Source: Podospora comata (taxonomy: Eukaryota; Ascomycota; Sordariomycetes; Sordariales; Podosporaceae). From it: a stretch of DNA of 64,000 nt. Position 1 is the first letter of the stretch. Each line of letters starts with the position of its first letter. Under the pieces are notes generated by a model. The model worked only from the letters and a program-made list of their open reading frames with translations, did not search any database and was not told the DNA's origin. Positions 1 through 10,604 of this stretch are shown here, piece by piece. The stretch is taken from positions 62,001-126,000 of the forward strand of contig CP071496.1 in the NCBI GenBank assembly GCA_017354895.1. The letters are read 5' to 3'. The translations under genes and the position numbers were made by a program.

Positions 1-522
1 GACAAATGCGCGCAGAGGGCGAGAATGCTGCTGTGAGGCCCGGGAGATGCAGTGAGCATCGCACTCGCGTGAAGATCTGTGGGAGATGGACGATAACCAG
101 AGTTCGGATGTCGCGTTTCAGTTCTTGATATCACCCTGTGTTGGCGCAATGGTGGGGATGTGGCGGTCACCCTCACGGCCCATGATCCGAACCGCTCCCC
201 GCTACCGAGCTGAGGTAGAAACTAAGCCGTACCGAGCACTAGGCAGTCGATCAGAAAACAGCAAAAAGTGATGGATGACAAAACAACTGGGGTTGCATTT
301 TCTTGATGGTGGGGGTTTTGAGACGGTCAATCAACTAAATACAAGGTAGCGCCTATAAAGTGGTAAATACCTAAATGAAACTCTATTTTGTTTTTCATCT
401 ACACCATGAGAAGCTATGTCTGGGCAAGTAGTATAAAAGCCAGTCTAATGTCACTCCCAACCACATGTTAGAAGTTCCTACGTCTTCAAGTCTAGGTCTC
501 CAGCCGATCTCGGTTCCGCCTA
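1..522. other. Intergenic, no gene recognised
   Basis: No reading frame here has coding character. A TATA-like AT stretch occurs near 431-437, but no plus-strand gene follows it closely. Confidence 0.5.
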
Positions 523-1647
523 TTAGAAACCATGCTTTCTCAGGAACTTGACGGTATCTGCCATCAACTGCTCCGCAGTATCATGATACAAGATGAGATG
601 CCCCGTTTCTGGATACACCTTCACATCATACCCGGTCGCCTCTGGAAACTTCCTATACAGATCCCAAGGCTGATGTTTGCAGTACTGCCCGCCACAGAAT
701 GTCGAGTCCTCTGTTGAATTTTGTTAGCACGGTGAATCAATCACGTCGTTCAGAGCAAACTCACGATCTCCGATGCCCAAAAATACAGGGCCTCTGTACT
801 CTGGCGCGTCAACAAGGTGATAGGTAAATGTGATGGCTGCTCCCAGACTGTCGAAGTCTCTCGTCAACCAGTCGTACTCGACAATATCTTCTTCATAGCT
901 CCCCGCAAAGCAGGCAGCCCTCCTTCCCTCCCTGTTGGCCTGGGTCTGGTAGTACGGCTCCAAATGTCCCCACTTCTCGGGGTCAATTTGCTGAGCTGGC
1001 CCTTGCAACCCAGCCAGGAAGGCGGGATAGATCCATGTCGCGTCCCAAGAGATGCCATGCAGTACTACAGCGTCAGAATCATCCGGATGCTGTAGGGCAA
1101 GGGAGTTCGCAACAATGGCACCGATGCTGAAGCCTACGAGAGCGACTTTATCCCATTGTCGGTTGCCAACCACGCTTGTCTCCTTGAGCTGTCGAATAAT
1201 GGAGTGGGCTGTCTCGACGTAGACTTGGGTCTGCGATTCGAGCAATCCGTCGGGAAAGGAACTGTTGCCGTTACCTGGAAGGTCAATGGACAGAGTGGGG
1301 TAGCCCTCGACTTGCGTCATGCGGCGCACCCAGGAATAGGACTCGGGTTTGTAGGCCACGTCCCACATGTTTTTGTTGAAGGTCGCGCCGTGAATTAAAA
1401 GTTGGATCGTGTCTGAGGCGGCCACAGAGCTAGCGGGCTCGCAGTACCGGGCAGAAATGTTGTAAGTGTTGGTCACGAGGACTTGGCGTGTAGCAAGGGC
1501 GTAGAGAACCTCGGCCGAATATGCCGAGGTCTCAAAGTCATGGTGAGGGACGGTCGAGGTTACTGGAACGCTGAGACTAAGATCGTGACATGTTGGTTGT
1601 TGCAGGGAGCGGATGGCCGAGGCCAGCATCAGAGGAGTGCGGCGCAT
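523..1647 (-). CDS. Alpha/beta hydrolase
   Basis: Predicted serine hydrolase of the alpha/beta fold; the substrate cannot be told. Two exons are read, 1647-765 and 710-523, with a 54-nt intron (GTGAGT..CAACAG) whose removal keeps frame, giving 356 residues. Visible landmarks are the oxyanion-hole segment LLIHGATFN, the nucleophile elbow GFSIG, a late acidic segment before the splice (GIGDR), and the exon-2 segment ETGHLILYH, which supplies the likely catalytic histidine. Without the second exon that histidine would be lost, which supports the splice. The start is the first true ATG of the frame; the upstream extension has no ATG. No convincing signal peptide is seen. The downstream neighbour in the coordinate sense is the secreted-protein gene on the same strand, with no sign of co-regulation. 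Confidence 0.85.
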
Positions 1648-2381
1648 GGCTGGTGTGAAGTGGGCACGAAAGGGGTTCAGGGGTATTGTGGGTAAGGTTG
1701 GTCGTGCTTCAGGGCTAGGGTGGCAGCAGTTGAACAGCAAGTGTCTTCTTCGGCAGTTCCAGCGTGTTTACGGCGCGGGTTTAATACGAGTTGTGCTTTC
1801 CATCATTGATTGTACGGGCTGGCATCAACGAGCATTGGACCGGAGTTCTGTGGTGGTTCTATTGATCATCGCATTCCCCTGAACGGGGATAACGAGACCC
1901 TGCGGCGGTCTTTACAGGACCCGACACCCTGGGTCAGGGTAAGTCCGACAATTTTGATGTCATGTTGCATACCAGGCGTTGCCGATCCTGCAGGTCCCTC
2001 ATCCAGCCGCCCTGGGGCAAGACATTCCTCCCTCTCTCACGCACCAAGATGAAAAACAGGGAGACATGCTGGGCGCCAAGTTTCCGTCTTGATTCTATGC
2101 AACCCCCGGGGAACTTGGAACTTTCCCACTGAAATGAAAAATGGGAGGGTGGGGGGGAAGGGTCTTCGATGATGCCAACACTAGCTACATGTAGCCAATA
2201 GCACAATTTTCGAGCAGCACAGAAAATCGACTCACAGCTCAAATCAAAGGCGCCAAGAGCACATGCAAAAACCAGAATTTTGTTTGCTTTAACCTGGGAA
2301 GCCGTGGTTCCTCCTCTGCATCTAATGTTGAAGCTTTTCAAGGTACATGATAACCAATCCATCATCCCGCTCTCCAGTCGC
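1648..2381. other. Intergenic between two minus-strand genes
   Basis: Holds the upstream region of the hydrolase gene and the 3' region of the secreted-protein gene. A G-run lies near 2147-2157. No gene is recognised. Confidence 0.5.
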
Positions 2382-3065
2382 CTACAATTCAGAGTGAAGT
2401 GTGTTGTCACCCTCCCCAACCGCATCATTGCCAGCATCTATTTCTTCTACGACCTCGTGATGTGGAATCTTTCCATCCTTGAAATAAAAGTCACTGACCA
2501 GTGTCCCTTCCGACCACCATGCCGTCTGTTTGCCAAGGGTTCCAACGCTGAAGAAGACATCTCCTGCCCCTACCCTCAGGCATTTGCCGCTGGGCACTCG
2601 CAAATCTCCTGCATTACCGTTAGCGAAAAGGCCATGGTAAGAGTGTGCAAAGAACGTACCAATACCTGCACTCATCAAGATCAAGCTCGGCTCCGGAGCC
2701 GGATGAGCAGGCATGTAGCTATCCCCATGAAAAATATACTGATATGCTTTATCAAAACCCCCCTCCCAGTGCAGCCGAATGGCATTGTCAATATCGATGT
2801 CGGTCAAATCCGGATCGACGGTATCGATGGACCAACACTCGAGAGTGTTCTCCCATTCTCCCGTTGTGGTGTTCTTGGCTTGCGTCAATGCTGGCAGAAT
2901 CACTTTGCTGGGGTGGGCAGACTTTGGGCAGCGAATCTGGCAGTCGGTGGTCTCGAGACCGTGGCGGTCGAACTGAGGGACGTGCCGAGTCCCGTGAAGG
3001 GCAGCAGCCACCAGGGGGAGGCAGGCAGTAAGGATGGACTGCATCTGGGCGCTTTTGGCAAACAT
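2382..3065 (-). CDS. Small secreted protein, unknown function
   Basis: An intronless frame encoding 227 residues from the ATG at 3065 (220 from the ATG at 3044). Either start gives a hydrophobic N-terminus (segment SILTACLPLVAAALHG) that looks like a signal peptide. The mature part has a short Cys-containing N-terminal region, then a stretch rich in Gly, aromatic residues and alternating hydrophobics (around GDSYMPAHPAPEPSLILMSAG) that could be a small beta-barrel of cupin type, though I see no full metal-binding His/Glu set. The C-terminus is acidic. I do not recognise a family. The frame extends upstream to 3146 without an ATG-supported signal peptide, so 3065 or 3044 is preferred. Confidence 0.6.
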   Translation of the reverse strand: MFAKSAQMQSILTACLPLVAAALHGTRHVPQFDRHGLETTDCQIRCPKSAHPSKVILPALTQAKNTTTGEWENTLECWSIDTVDPDLTDIDIDNAIRLHWEGGFDKAYQYIFHGDSYMPAHPAPEPSLILMSAGIGTFFAHSYHGLFANGNAGDLRVPSGKCLRVGAGDVFFSVGTLGKQTAWWSEGTLVSDFYFKDGKIPHHEVVEEIDAGNDAVGEGDNTLHSEL

Positions 3066-3567
3066 CGCTGGAATAGTTTGGTAAAGGTCGGTGGTACGGC
3101 AGAACAATGACCGAATAGCTGTAGGAAGGGACTGAGACTTGTTCAAAATAGGTCAAGTGGCTTGCGATTTACAGGCACCAAACTGCGGTTGTGTTTGGAT
3201 TCTTCGGAGCTTTTGAGCGCCGCATTTGTGCATGAGATACGGCTGGTTGATATTTGACACCCAAGTCCTGTATCCAGGGTTTTGGTGAGAAAAGAGTATC
3301 GGTGATGGAATTCTCTGTACTCCGGTCCAAATCTGCAGCAGGTCGAGCATCGTATATAAAGTGGCCCCGGCCAAGAATATGAACGAGAATCATGTTGTTC
3401 TGTCGTGTCATGATCAGCACCCTGCCAATCATAACAGTCGGTCTTAATCCCTAATTCCGCTGTCTTTTTCCTTGGTTTGAGACGGGGTCTTTACTACCAC
3501 TGCATTGTGCAAGGCGTTGCGTCAGCGTACCTACCTACCAACCTACCCTTTCATACCTTTTGCCAAG
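3066..3567. promoter_or_regulatory. Shared divergent upstream region
   Basis: About 500 bp between the divergently transcribed secreted-protein gene and the FAD oxidoreductase gene. Both products are predicted to be secreted, so shared control is possible. It ends with a TACC-rich stretch (3528-3550) of the dispersed CTACC-type word found elsewhere in the window. No specific factor site is claimed. Confidence 0.4.
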
Positions 3568-5403
3568 ATGGCTCGCTGTCGGGCATTGCTACAGCTCGGT
3601 GCAACAGCGGCAGCCCTCTGGGGCTATTCGGTGTTGCCGCTCTCGATGGTTACTGCAGCGCCAACTCCCGAATGTGTACGTCTGCTTCCGTGCAGCATAG
3701 TTCTCGGAGATAGGGGTTAACATCTTTACAGTGCGCGCTTCTTGCCCAAGCCTTTCCTGGTGATGTCTCGCCTCGAGGCACTGATGTGTGGACGTTTGAG
3801 AATGAAGACTTCTGGTGTAAGTTTGACTTGGTTGATCTAGCCCCAACCCTTGACCAGTATATCTGACACTTGTTTCAAGCTGCCACTGAAATTCGTAACC
3901 CATCTTGTGTCTTCCTGCCAGACTCAACCGAAAAGGTTGCGCAGGCAGTTGGCCTTTTTGTGGCCAACGAATGTCGCTTCTCCATCAAGGGAGGAGGCCA
4001 CAGCGCAATCCCCCAAGCCGCAAACATCGACGATGGTGTCCTCATGCCCATGAAGCTTCTCAACACGACCGAGGTGGACTTGGAAGCTGGTTCCATACGT
4101 GCAGGAATGGGCCTGTTGATGAGAGACATCTACCAAGCCCTTGACCCTCACAATCTGACTGCTATGATTGGCCGCTATGAGAAGGTCGGCATGGGCCTCA
4201 CTGTTGGAGCTGGCATCTCGTACTTCTTCAACCGGGAAGGCTTTGCGGTGGACAATGTCCTCAACTACGAGGTTGTTCTGGCAAACGGTTCAGTTGTGAA
4301 CGCCAACCAAACGAGTCACCCCGATCTTTTCAGGGCCCTCAAAGGTGGCAACAACAACTTTGGCGTGGTCACGCATGCCACCCTGAGAACAGTGGAAACT
4401 GAAGGTGCAGTGTACGGTGGTGTGGTGGTATGTTGAAAACTTGACGCTTTTCATGTCCAGTGACCCTAATAACGCTCTGCCAGTACTATCCGGAGTCTTC
4501 AATTCCCCAAGTGACGGACCAAATTTACGACTACCACACCCGCCAAGCCGTCGAGGATACTCTCACCCACGTTCTACCTCAGTATGGCTACAATGGAACG
4601 TCAAACGAATCCATCGCATTTTGCCCAGTAATTTACAATCGGGCTGTTGACGAGCTGCCAGAGATCATGCGCGGATGGGTCGACACACCATACACCCAGA
4701 GCACGTTGAAGAAGAGACCATACGCCGATCTAGCGTTTGAACTTCATGACGGTTTCCCCGATCGTCAAGTCCAAGAGCAGCGTGTCTTCACTGTCTACGC
4801 CAATGCTGACTTGTATCGCGACGTGTGGGCCGCATATCACAGCTGGCTCCAACAATGGCAACACATCCCTGGGCTTTATGGCCTGCATGTTGTGATGCCC
4901 ATCACTCAGAACTCGCTGGTGGCCAGCTATTCGAAAAGCTCAAATGTCTTGGGGCTGAATGACAATCTGACCAATAACCAAACTTTGGGAGGTATGACCT
5001 GGCTCCTGCTTCGACGAATATTCAGATGTGGTAATGCTGACTTGTGGCAGTGCTGTACTTTGGTTTGACAATGGACAGCATGGATGACACGGCCGAAATT
5101 CTCCCCGCCCATGCAGAGTTTGTTCAGTCCATGATCGATCTTGCCAAATCGCGAAACCTATGGCATCCGTACATGTAAGCTTGTCCTGCCGGCTGTCTAC
5201 CTAGGTATCTCAAAGATCAATGTGCTGACCTCACCTCTCCCAGCATGCTAACATACTCTGGCTGGGATCAACCTGCTATCGCAAGCTATGGTCCAGAGAA
5301 TGTCGCCTTCCTCTACGAGGTACAAGCCGCTTATGACCCAACCCATGTTTTCCAGAGATTGGTCCCCGGAGGACAAAAGTTGCCCGAACCTGGGTCTTGG
5401 TAG
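3568..5403 (+). CDS. Secreted FAD-linked oxidoreductase (PCMH/BBE type)
   Basis: Six exons are read: 3568-3675, 3732-3816, 3880-4427, 4484-4991, 5051-5174 and 5244-5403, giving 510 residues. The N-terminus is hydrophobic and ends near Ala-Pro-Thr, consistent with a signal peptide. The FAD-binding PCMH domain shows FSIKGGGHS (His about residue 105, the likely covalent flavin anchor) and GNNNFGVVT. The C-terminal segment ends with an YDPTHVFQRL-type motif followed by a Gly-Gly pair, typical of the berberine-bridge-enzyme-like tail. This family oxidises alcohols, sugars or secondary-metabolite intermediates with O2; the substrate here is unknown. Every junction keeps frame and has GT..AG ends. 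The gene is divergent from a small secreted-protein gene. Confidence 0.9.
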
Positions 5404-5909
5404 ATATAGCCATCAGCGTGGAGAACCGGTAGGATATAGTTGGACGTTCGGAATCTGTACCTTAATTTTATCGTCTTCCCCGCTAGACAAGAATAGAGAG
5501 ACGGACATGCCTTCATTGGCAGGCATTAGACACGGCCGTTCGCCATTGATTTGATGTTTGTGGTGGCTCGATCAATGACTACAGCGCTGGTTACTGGCAA
5601 TTGCAAATGGACACTGACGTCGGAGAGTGAAAGGGAGGCACACGGTCTCTCGGGTGATCGATCTGATCATGCGATAAGGACATGACCCGAGTGTTTCTGA
5701 CGGCCAGCACCTCCACTTTGACGCTGACGATACGTCACAGCACCGTAACAACGCGCCGAGTCAAAGCGTCCACAGATGTATAATTTTGCCAGTTCTCTCC
5801 CGGCAGCCTCTTGACGCTGACTTTCCTTTTGCGACCACACCATCCTGTCGTGGTAGCTACTTACTCAAATCAGACTCATTTTCAAATCAGATCTGCAAAA
5901 CGAACCAAA
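5404..5909. other. Intergenic, no gene recognised
   Basis: 3' region of the oxidoreductase gene and upstream region of the next plus-strand gene. No reading frame stands out. Confidence 0.5.
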
Positions 5910-6571
5910 ATGCCAATTCCCAAGCCTCAAGTTCTGCGAACCTTCTACCGATCCTCATCGGCTCGCTATGTTTCCTCCACCCCCGCCCGGTTGGCTACCG
6001 CAACCTCTCCATCCTCGCGATCCAACATCAATGACCCTCGTGGCGGAGCTCCAGTCGACGATATTGATCTCGTCTTCGACTACCCGACCTCGCAACAGGC
6101 CTCCCCGTCGACAAGCCCTCCCTCCCTCGAGTCCTCAGGTTTGAGTGCCTCCAGCATTTCGGGAGGCGCGTACACGGGTCGCGGGTTCGACATGGACGAG
6201 ACTATCATGTCGGCCCAGGAGACGGTAGGGCAGGTAAAGGACAAGATGGGCGATGTGATGCATACCAGCAAGGCGACCATCAAGAGAGTCGACAAGGAGA
6301 TGGGTTACCCAGATAATAACGTAATGTAAGTCGGGTGTTCTGTGGAAAGGTGATTGTGGCGATGCTGATGTGTGATAGCTATGCCGGTCTGGGAGCTCTT
6401 GGACTTGCAGCACTGTATGTCACCCTCCGTGAACCTGGCGTCACGGAGGAGGTACGTCGACGGGATCCCACCCTAGATGCTCGACGCGGCATGCACAACG
6501 TCAAGCATGACTTGCCCGCCCACGCGCCGTTGGAGAACAAGGTGGAGAAGATGATCGGCCGTACTGGTTAA
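5910..6571 (+). CDS. Small mitochondrial-type membrane protein
   Basis: Two exons, 5910-6325 and 6379-6571 (intron 6326-6378, GTAAGT..ATAG), encode 202 residues. The first 45 or so residues are rich in Arg, Ser and Ala with almost no acidic residues, as in a mitochondrial presequence. The middle is low-complexity Ser/Pro followed by a charged, probably helical stretch (QVKDKMGDVMH). One hydrophobic segment (YAGLGALGLAALYVT) begins right at the exon junction and looks like a single transmembrane helix. The C-terminus is charged. The long upstream frame back to 5811 is ignored because 5910 has a good ATG context and begins the presequence. Function not recognised; small inner-membrane proteins of this build are common. 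Confidence 0.75.
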
Positions 6572-6749
6572 TACTGTCAGCTATGTTTGGTGCAAAGACT
6601 GTAATGTTCATGGGAGGAAATGGGCGAGATCAAAAGTGAGCTGCCGCGAAGGCCAGTCTGTATGTAAACTGGAGCGCAAAGAAACGTACCGAAAACCCTT
6701 CCAACAGTACTTTGGCAGGCAACTGTGGTCTCACGCATGATGGATGCAT

Positions 6750-7744
6750 TCATTCCCCAAGGCCCTTTTCGTCGAGGGCTGGCAGTTGGGCTCCCAGAAC
6801 AGCCAGCCTGTCGGCTTGATCATTGCCATAATCCCCAGAGTGTCCAACAACTTTGGTCAAGATGGTAATGGTCCCCTTTGCCTCCCGATCCTCCATCAGG
6901 TCCCGGATAGCTTTGACCAGGTCGGCGTTTTTGACAGGGGTACCACCTGCTGTTTTCCACCCTTTCTTCACCCAAGAGACATACCACTTGGTGACGCAGT
7001 CGATTGAATACTGGCTATCAGTACGAATTTCGATTGGCGAATCGAGGTCGACGAGCTGAAGAGCTCGAAGGATGGCTGTGAGCTCCGCACGCTGATTGGT
7101 TTGTAGTGGGCCGGCGAGGCGCTCCGAGACGTTGCGTGGGTCGTCTGCACCGAACCAAACACCAACTCCGCCGCAAGCGCCTGCTTTTCCGTTACCAGGC
7201 GCCGCGCCATCTGTGTATACCATCGTTATCTTACCATCAGTGCTGGGCGCCTTTGACTTTTTCCTGGGTAGCACAACCTCCTCCTCCTCATCGACCTCAA
7301 GCCCACGTTTGCGTGTGGGCTGAGATTTAACAGACTGAGCTTGGTTGGATCCAGCTGGGTAGGCCCCGAGGTAATCCTCCGCCTCAGCACGCGTGTCGAA
7401 CTTTCGAAAGACTGGTCTCGTGAATCCAGTCGTTTGCATCTGCGCGCTGTCCCAATCTGTGTATACACCGGGCTTGTGTCCACGAGCCACGGCATAGAAC
7501 CGAGTGATTTTACCGGGGGCCGCAGGCGCACCATCCACCCATGCTGCTGCTTCATCGCGCGAGAGGAAGCTCTTGTCTGGTGAACCTGGGGATTAGCAAG
7601 GCAGATGGGGTGATCTGGACGTTGAAGAAGCTTACGGACAGCACCACTAACGGCGATCACCTTTTGGCATTCTTCCCACGACTCGTAAACACCAGGCTTG
7701 ATGCCGACTCGGACACCGTAGAACTTCTTGGGTTTGGGTGGCAT
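6750..7744 (-). CDS. rnh1: Ribonuclease H1 with two hybrid-binding domains
   Basis: Degrades the RNA strand of RNA-DNA hybrids. Exons 7744-7636 and 7585-6750 (intron 50 nt) give 314 residues. The N-terminus carries two tandem copies of the small RNase H1 hybrid-binding (viroplasmin-type) fold: KKFYGVRVGIKPGVYESW and, about 60 residues on, ITRFYAVARGHKPGVYTDW. A basic linker (PRKKSK) leads to the catalytic domain with the acidic residues visible in YTDGAAPGN, QRAELTAI and RTDSQYS and the late GHSGDYGNDQAD. All key residues are present. Duplicated hybrid-binding domains are known in fungal RNase H1. The start is the first ATG giving the domain directly; an in-frame upstream codon exists at 7798. 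Confidence 0.92.
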
Positions 7745-9655
7745 TCTGAAGCAAGCTATTGCGATGGGTGGTGGATGCAAATGAATCAAGGCCGCCAACA
7801 GTCTGGTGCGATATCTGGCTTTGGACCCGCGATTGCGAGTCAGAAATGCGAGGTTTGCAGAGTGGTATCAGCATTAACTGAGTGTCATGATAAGGTAGGT
7901 ACGTGAGGCTCGCCGTCAAATTGCTGCCTGCCTATACTAGACGGGGTGGCTTGGAAGCGCGACGCGGCATGGGGTCACGGGACGATAAGTGGAAGATACC
8001 GCAAGCGATAAGAGACAACAGACTTTCTGCTTACCTAATTATCGTTCCATACTACCAAAGTAAACTTGTGTGATCTTTACTCCACCACAGGAATACTGTG
8101 GAGGGAGCACATATAGATCATTCTCAGCCCTAGTATACCATGTTAAGTACCTAGTATCATAACCTCAAGACCCCGAGCAGTCTTAAGCTAGTACCGTTCC
8201 TGTATGCCTGAATTGAGAGAGGGGCTAAAAGCTATTCATGTAAAGCGCAAAAGATTTACTCGGCAAAGAAAAAGACTAGACGTGAATCCGCGATTTAGAC
8301 GCGTGACCTACCAGACTGCAGCCGGTTGCTCCACCCCCAATAAGCTACTCGTCCTTTGCTAGGTAGTATCTTGTTCGATGGAATACTCGCAGCAACAATC
8401 AAGTCTAGAAGGAGACCTATTCCGAGGTTGATATTTACCTGTGCAGCATCCATTAGTACTGCCCGCAAGATGAACTGATTGTGCACAATGTCTCTCGACA
8501 AGGTCCTGCCATGCGTCCTCCAATGGTCATGTCAGATAGGATCATCGTGAAGGGGACGGGGTGGTTGCAATGCAAGTACGGAACGTAGGCGTCTTGGTCG
8601 GATTGTCTTCCATCGGGCATGGCTATGTGGATCGGCGCTTCAATATGTCGAAAAGGGTGTTTTCAGGCGTCTGAGAGCAACAGAATGACTTCACGGTGCA
8701 GGTTCGAGGCAATTTATATCCTTTAGTGCCGGGCAATAACCTAGATGGGTCCCTTGAGACCTTGCACCGTATCTCGGACGTGACATCAAAGACCCGTACA
8801 ATCTTCTGCAATGTAAAAGGGCTTCAAACAGGTCATATTCGTATTTCTTCATCCGTCTTATCTCTACACCTTCATGCATGCAGCTCATGGGACTGGACTT
8901 GGCTGCAGCCGATGTGCTGAACGCCGAACGTCGCAAGAAACTGAATACTACTCGGTGAGCGGGTGTCCGTTTGCCAACGGCACCCCCGTGAAGGGGAGTA
9001 AACGGTGGAACAACGCGAGTCTTTGCAACAATGGCATCATTCGACAACGGGGACATGTTGTGGTTCGTACCTCCAATGAAAGTTGATTTCAGATCTGCGC
9101 TACACGACTAGTTTATGGGCATCATGAGTCGACAGCCCAAGCTGGGCCATCTGTCCGCAAAGCAGAGATGATAATGGCGGCAGAAAGGACTCGCTCCACT
9201 GGCTATCATGTCTCTTTGCCTTAGTTTGCGGTTTCATGCCCGGATGAATCTCCAGTGTTGACATTCGTCCTGTAAAGAGGCTCTGGATCATCCACCACCC
9301 AAACTCGAGTGAAATCTCGAAAAGGACAAGATCGGCATGTTGATAACACAGAACCAGGGACGGGGCAGACTTTGCATGAGATTCGGCAGGTATAACAAAG
9401 TTACGGCGCAGGTCCGTCGGGACCGGAGTACGGCAAGGTGGGAGGGTGGCATCGAGATGGAACAGGGGAAGGTCCGTGCCGCCCGAGGCTGGTATAAGGA
9501 ACGTATTTGAGATTGACTTCAATCACTCGTTGCAGGGCACGTCCGAGAATACGCGTGCCATCTCATCCAGTCTTGACATAACACCTTCCAAGCCCTTCTG
9601 ATACTTGGCGTTAGAAAAGCGGGCGTTATCATTTGATTCCCAAAACAGCGACAGC
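7745..9655. other. Intergenic, 1.9 kb without a recognised gene
   Basis: Both strands hold only short frames without family resemblance (longest about 140 codons at 9100-9522 minus). Copies of the dispersed TAGGTAGGT word occur near 7893, 8142 and 8352. No tRNA or 5S rRNA is seen. Confidence 0.45.
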
Positions 9656-10604
9656 ATGTCCTCGTCCACGTCCGCCCCGATAACATCAACAAGGCCGGTG
9701 TGGCTAGTGACCGGCGCATCTTCTGGACTCGGTCTAGAGGTGGCAATTGAGGCAGCAAAACTGGCGACGGTTGTTGCTATTGGTCGGGATCATCACGGAC
9801 TTGAACTCGCAGCGAACGCAGGATGTCGCACGGTTGAGTTAGACCTGCGAGCCTCGGCTGAGCACATTTCCTCTGTCATTGCCGACATCATCAAGACAGC
9901 GGGCCGAGTGGACGTTTTGGTGAATGCGGCTGGTTATATCCTTGAAGGTGCAGTGGAAGAGACAAGGTCCGTTTTTATCAGCCTGGCCCCTGTTCGGCCC
10001 CCTTTTACCCCTCTTCGTCATTTTTTGTCCGATGCTGACAGCAGACAGTGATGCTGAGCTTGAAGACATCTTCCTCACCAACGTTTTTGCCCCCATTCGT
10101 CTCGCGCGTGCAGTGCTCCCCCACATGCGGCGTACAGGGGCTGGTGTCATCTTCAACGTGGCCGGAATCGGCGGATTCAGTGGCAGTCCAAATGCAGGAG
10201 CATATTGCTCTTCCAAAGCAGCATTGGCTACGTTCACTGAGGCTCTGCAGAGAGAGACGGGCCCATTGGGGATTCGTGTGTGCCTAGTTCAGCTTGGACA
10301 TTTTAGAACTGCATTCTTGAAAGCCGGACACAGGCTTCACACTGCGCTGCGCATTGTTGACTACGACCCAGTGCTAGACCCACTGCGGAAGGCTTTCAAC
10401 GGATTGGACGGACACCAACCCGGTGACCCTGGGAAGGCCGCAAGAGCGTTGGTCCACATTGCAAGCTTAGGTGCAGATAGCATTCCTACGCTGCTCGCCC
10501 TGGGGTCCGACGTAGTTCCTGCGGAGTTGAGTGCCCACGAAGCCAAACGACAAGCATTCTTGGCACACGATACATGGACCAACAGCATGGGGTTTGACGC
10601 CTGA
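9656..10604 (+). CDS. Short-chain dehydrogenase/reductase
   Basis: NAD(P)-dependent classical SDR of 288 residues. Exons 9656-9966 and 10049-10604; the intron has an unusual GTCCGT donor, but the junction restores the expected family sequence (VEETSDAELEDIF). Seen motifs: nucleotide-binding TGASSGLG near residue 21, VLVNAAG (NAG-type), and the catalytic YCSSK. The stretch around NVFAPIRLARAVLPHMR is typical of SDRs acting on ketone or fatty-acyl alcohol substrates, but the substrate is not known. The chosen ATG is the only one upstream of the cofactor motif. No partner gene lies nearby. Confidence 0.88.

Noticed and set aside
2280-3110. 276-codon plus frame opposite the small secreted protein
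   Set aside because: The minus frame has a signal peptide and coherent sequence; the plus frame does not.
9100-9522. 140-codon minus frame upstream of the SDR
   Set aside because: No family resemblance and average composition; length is within chance.
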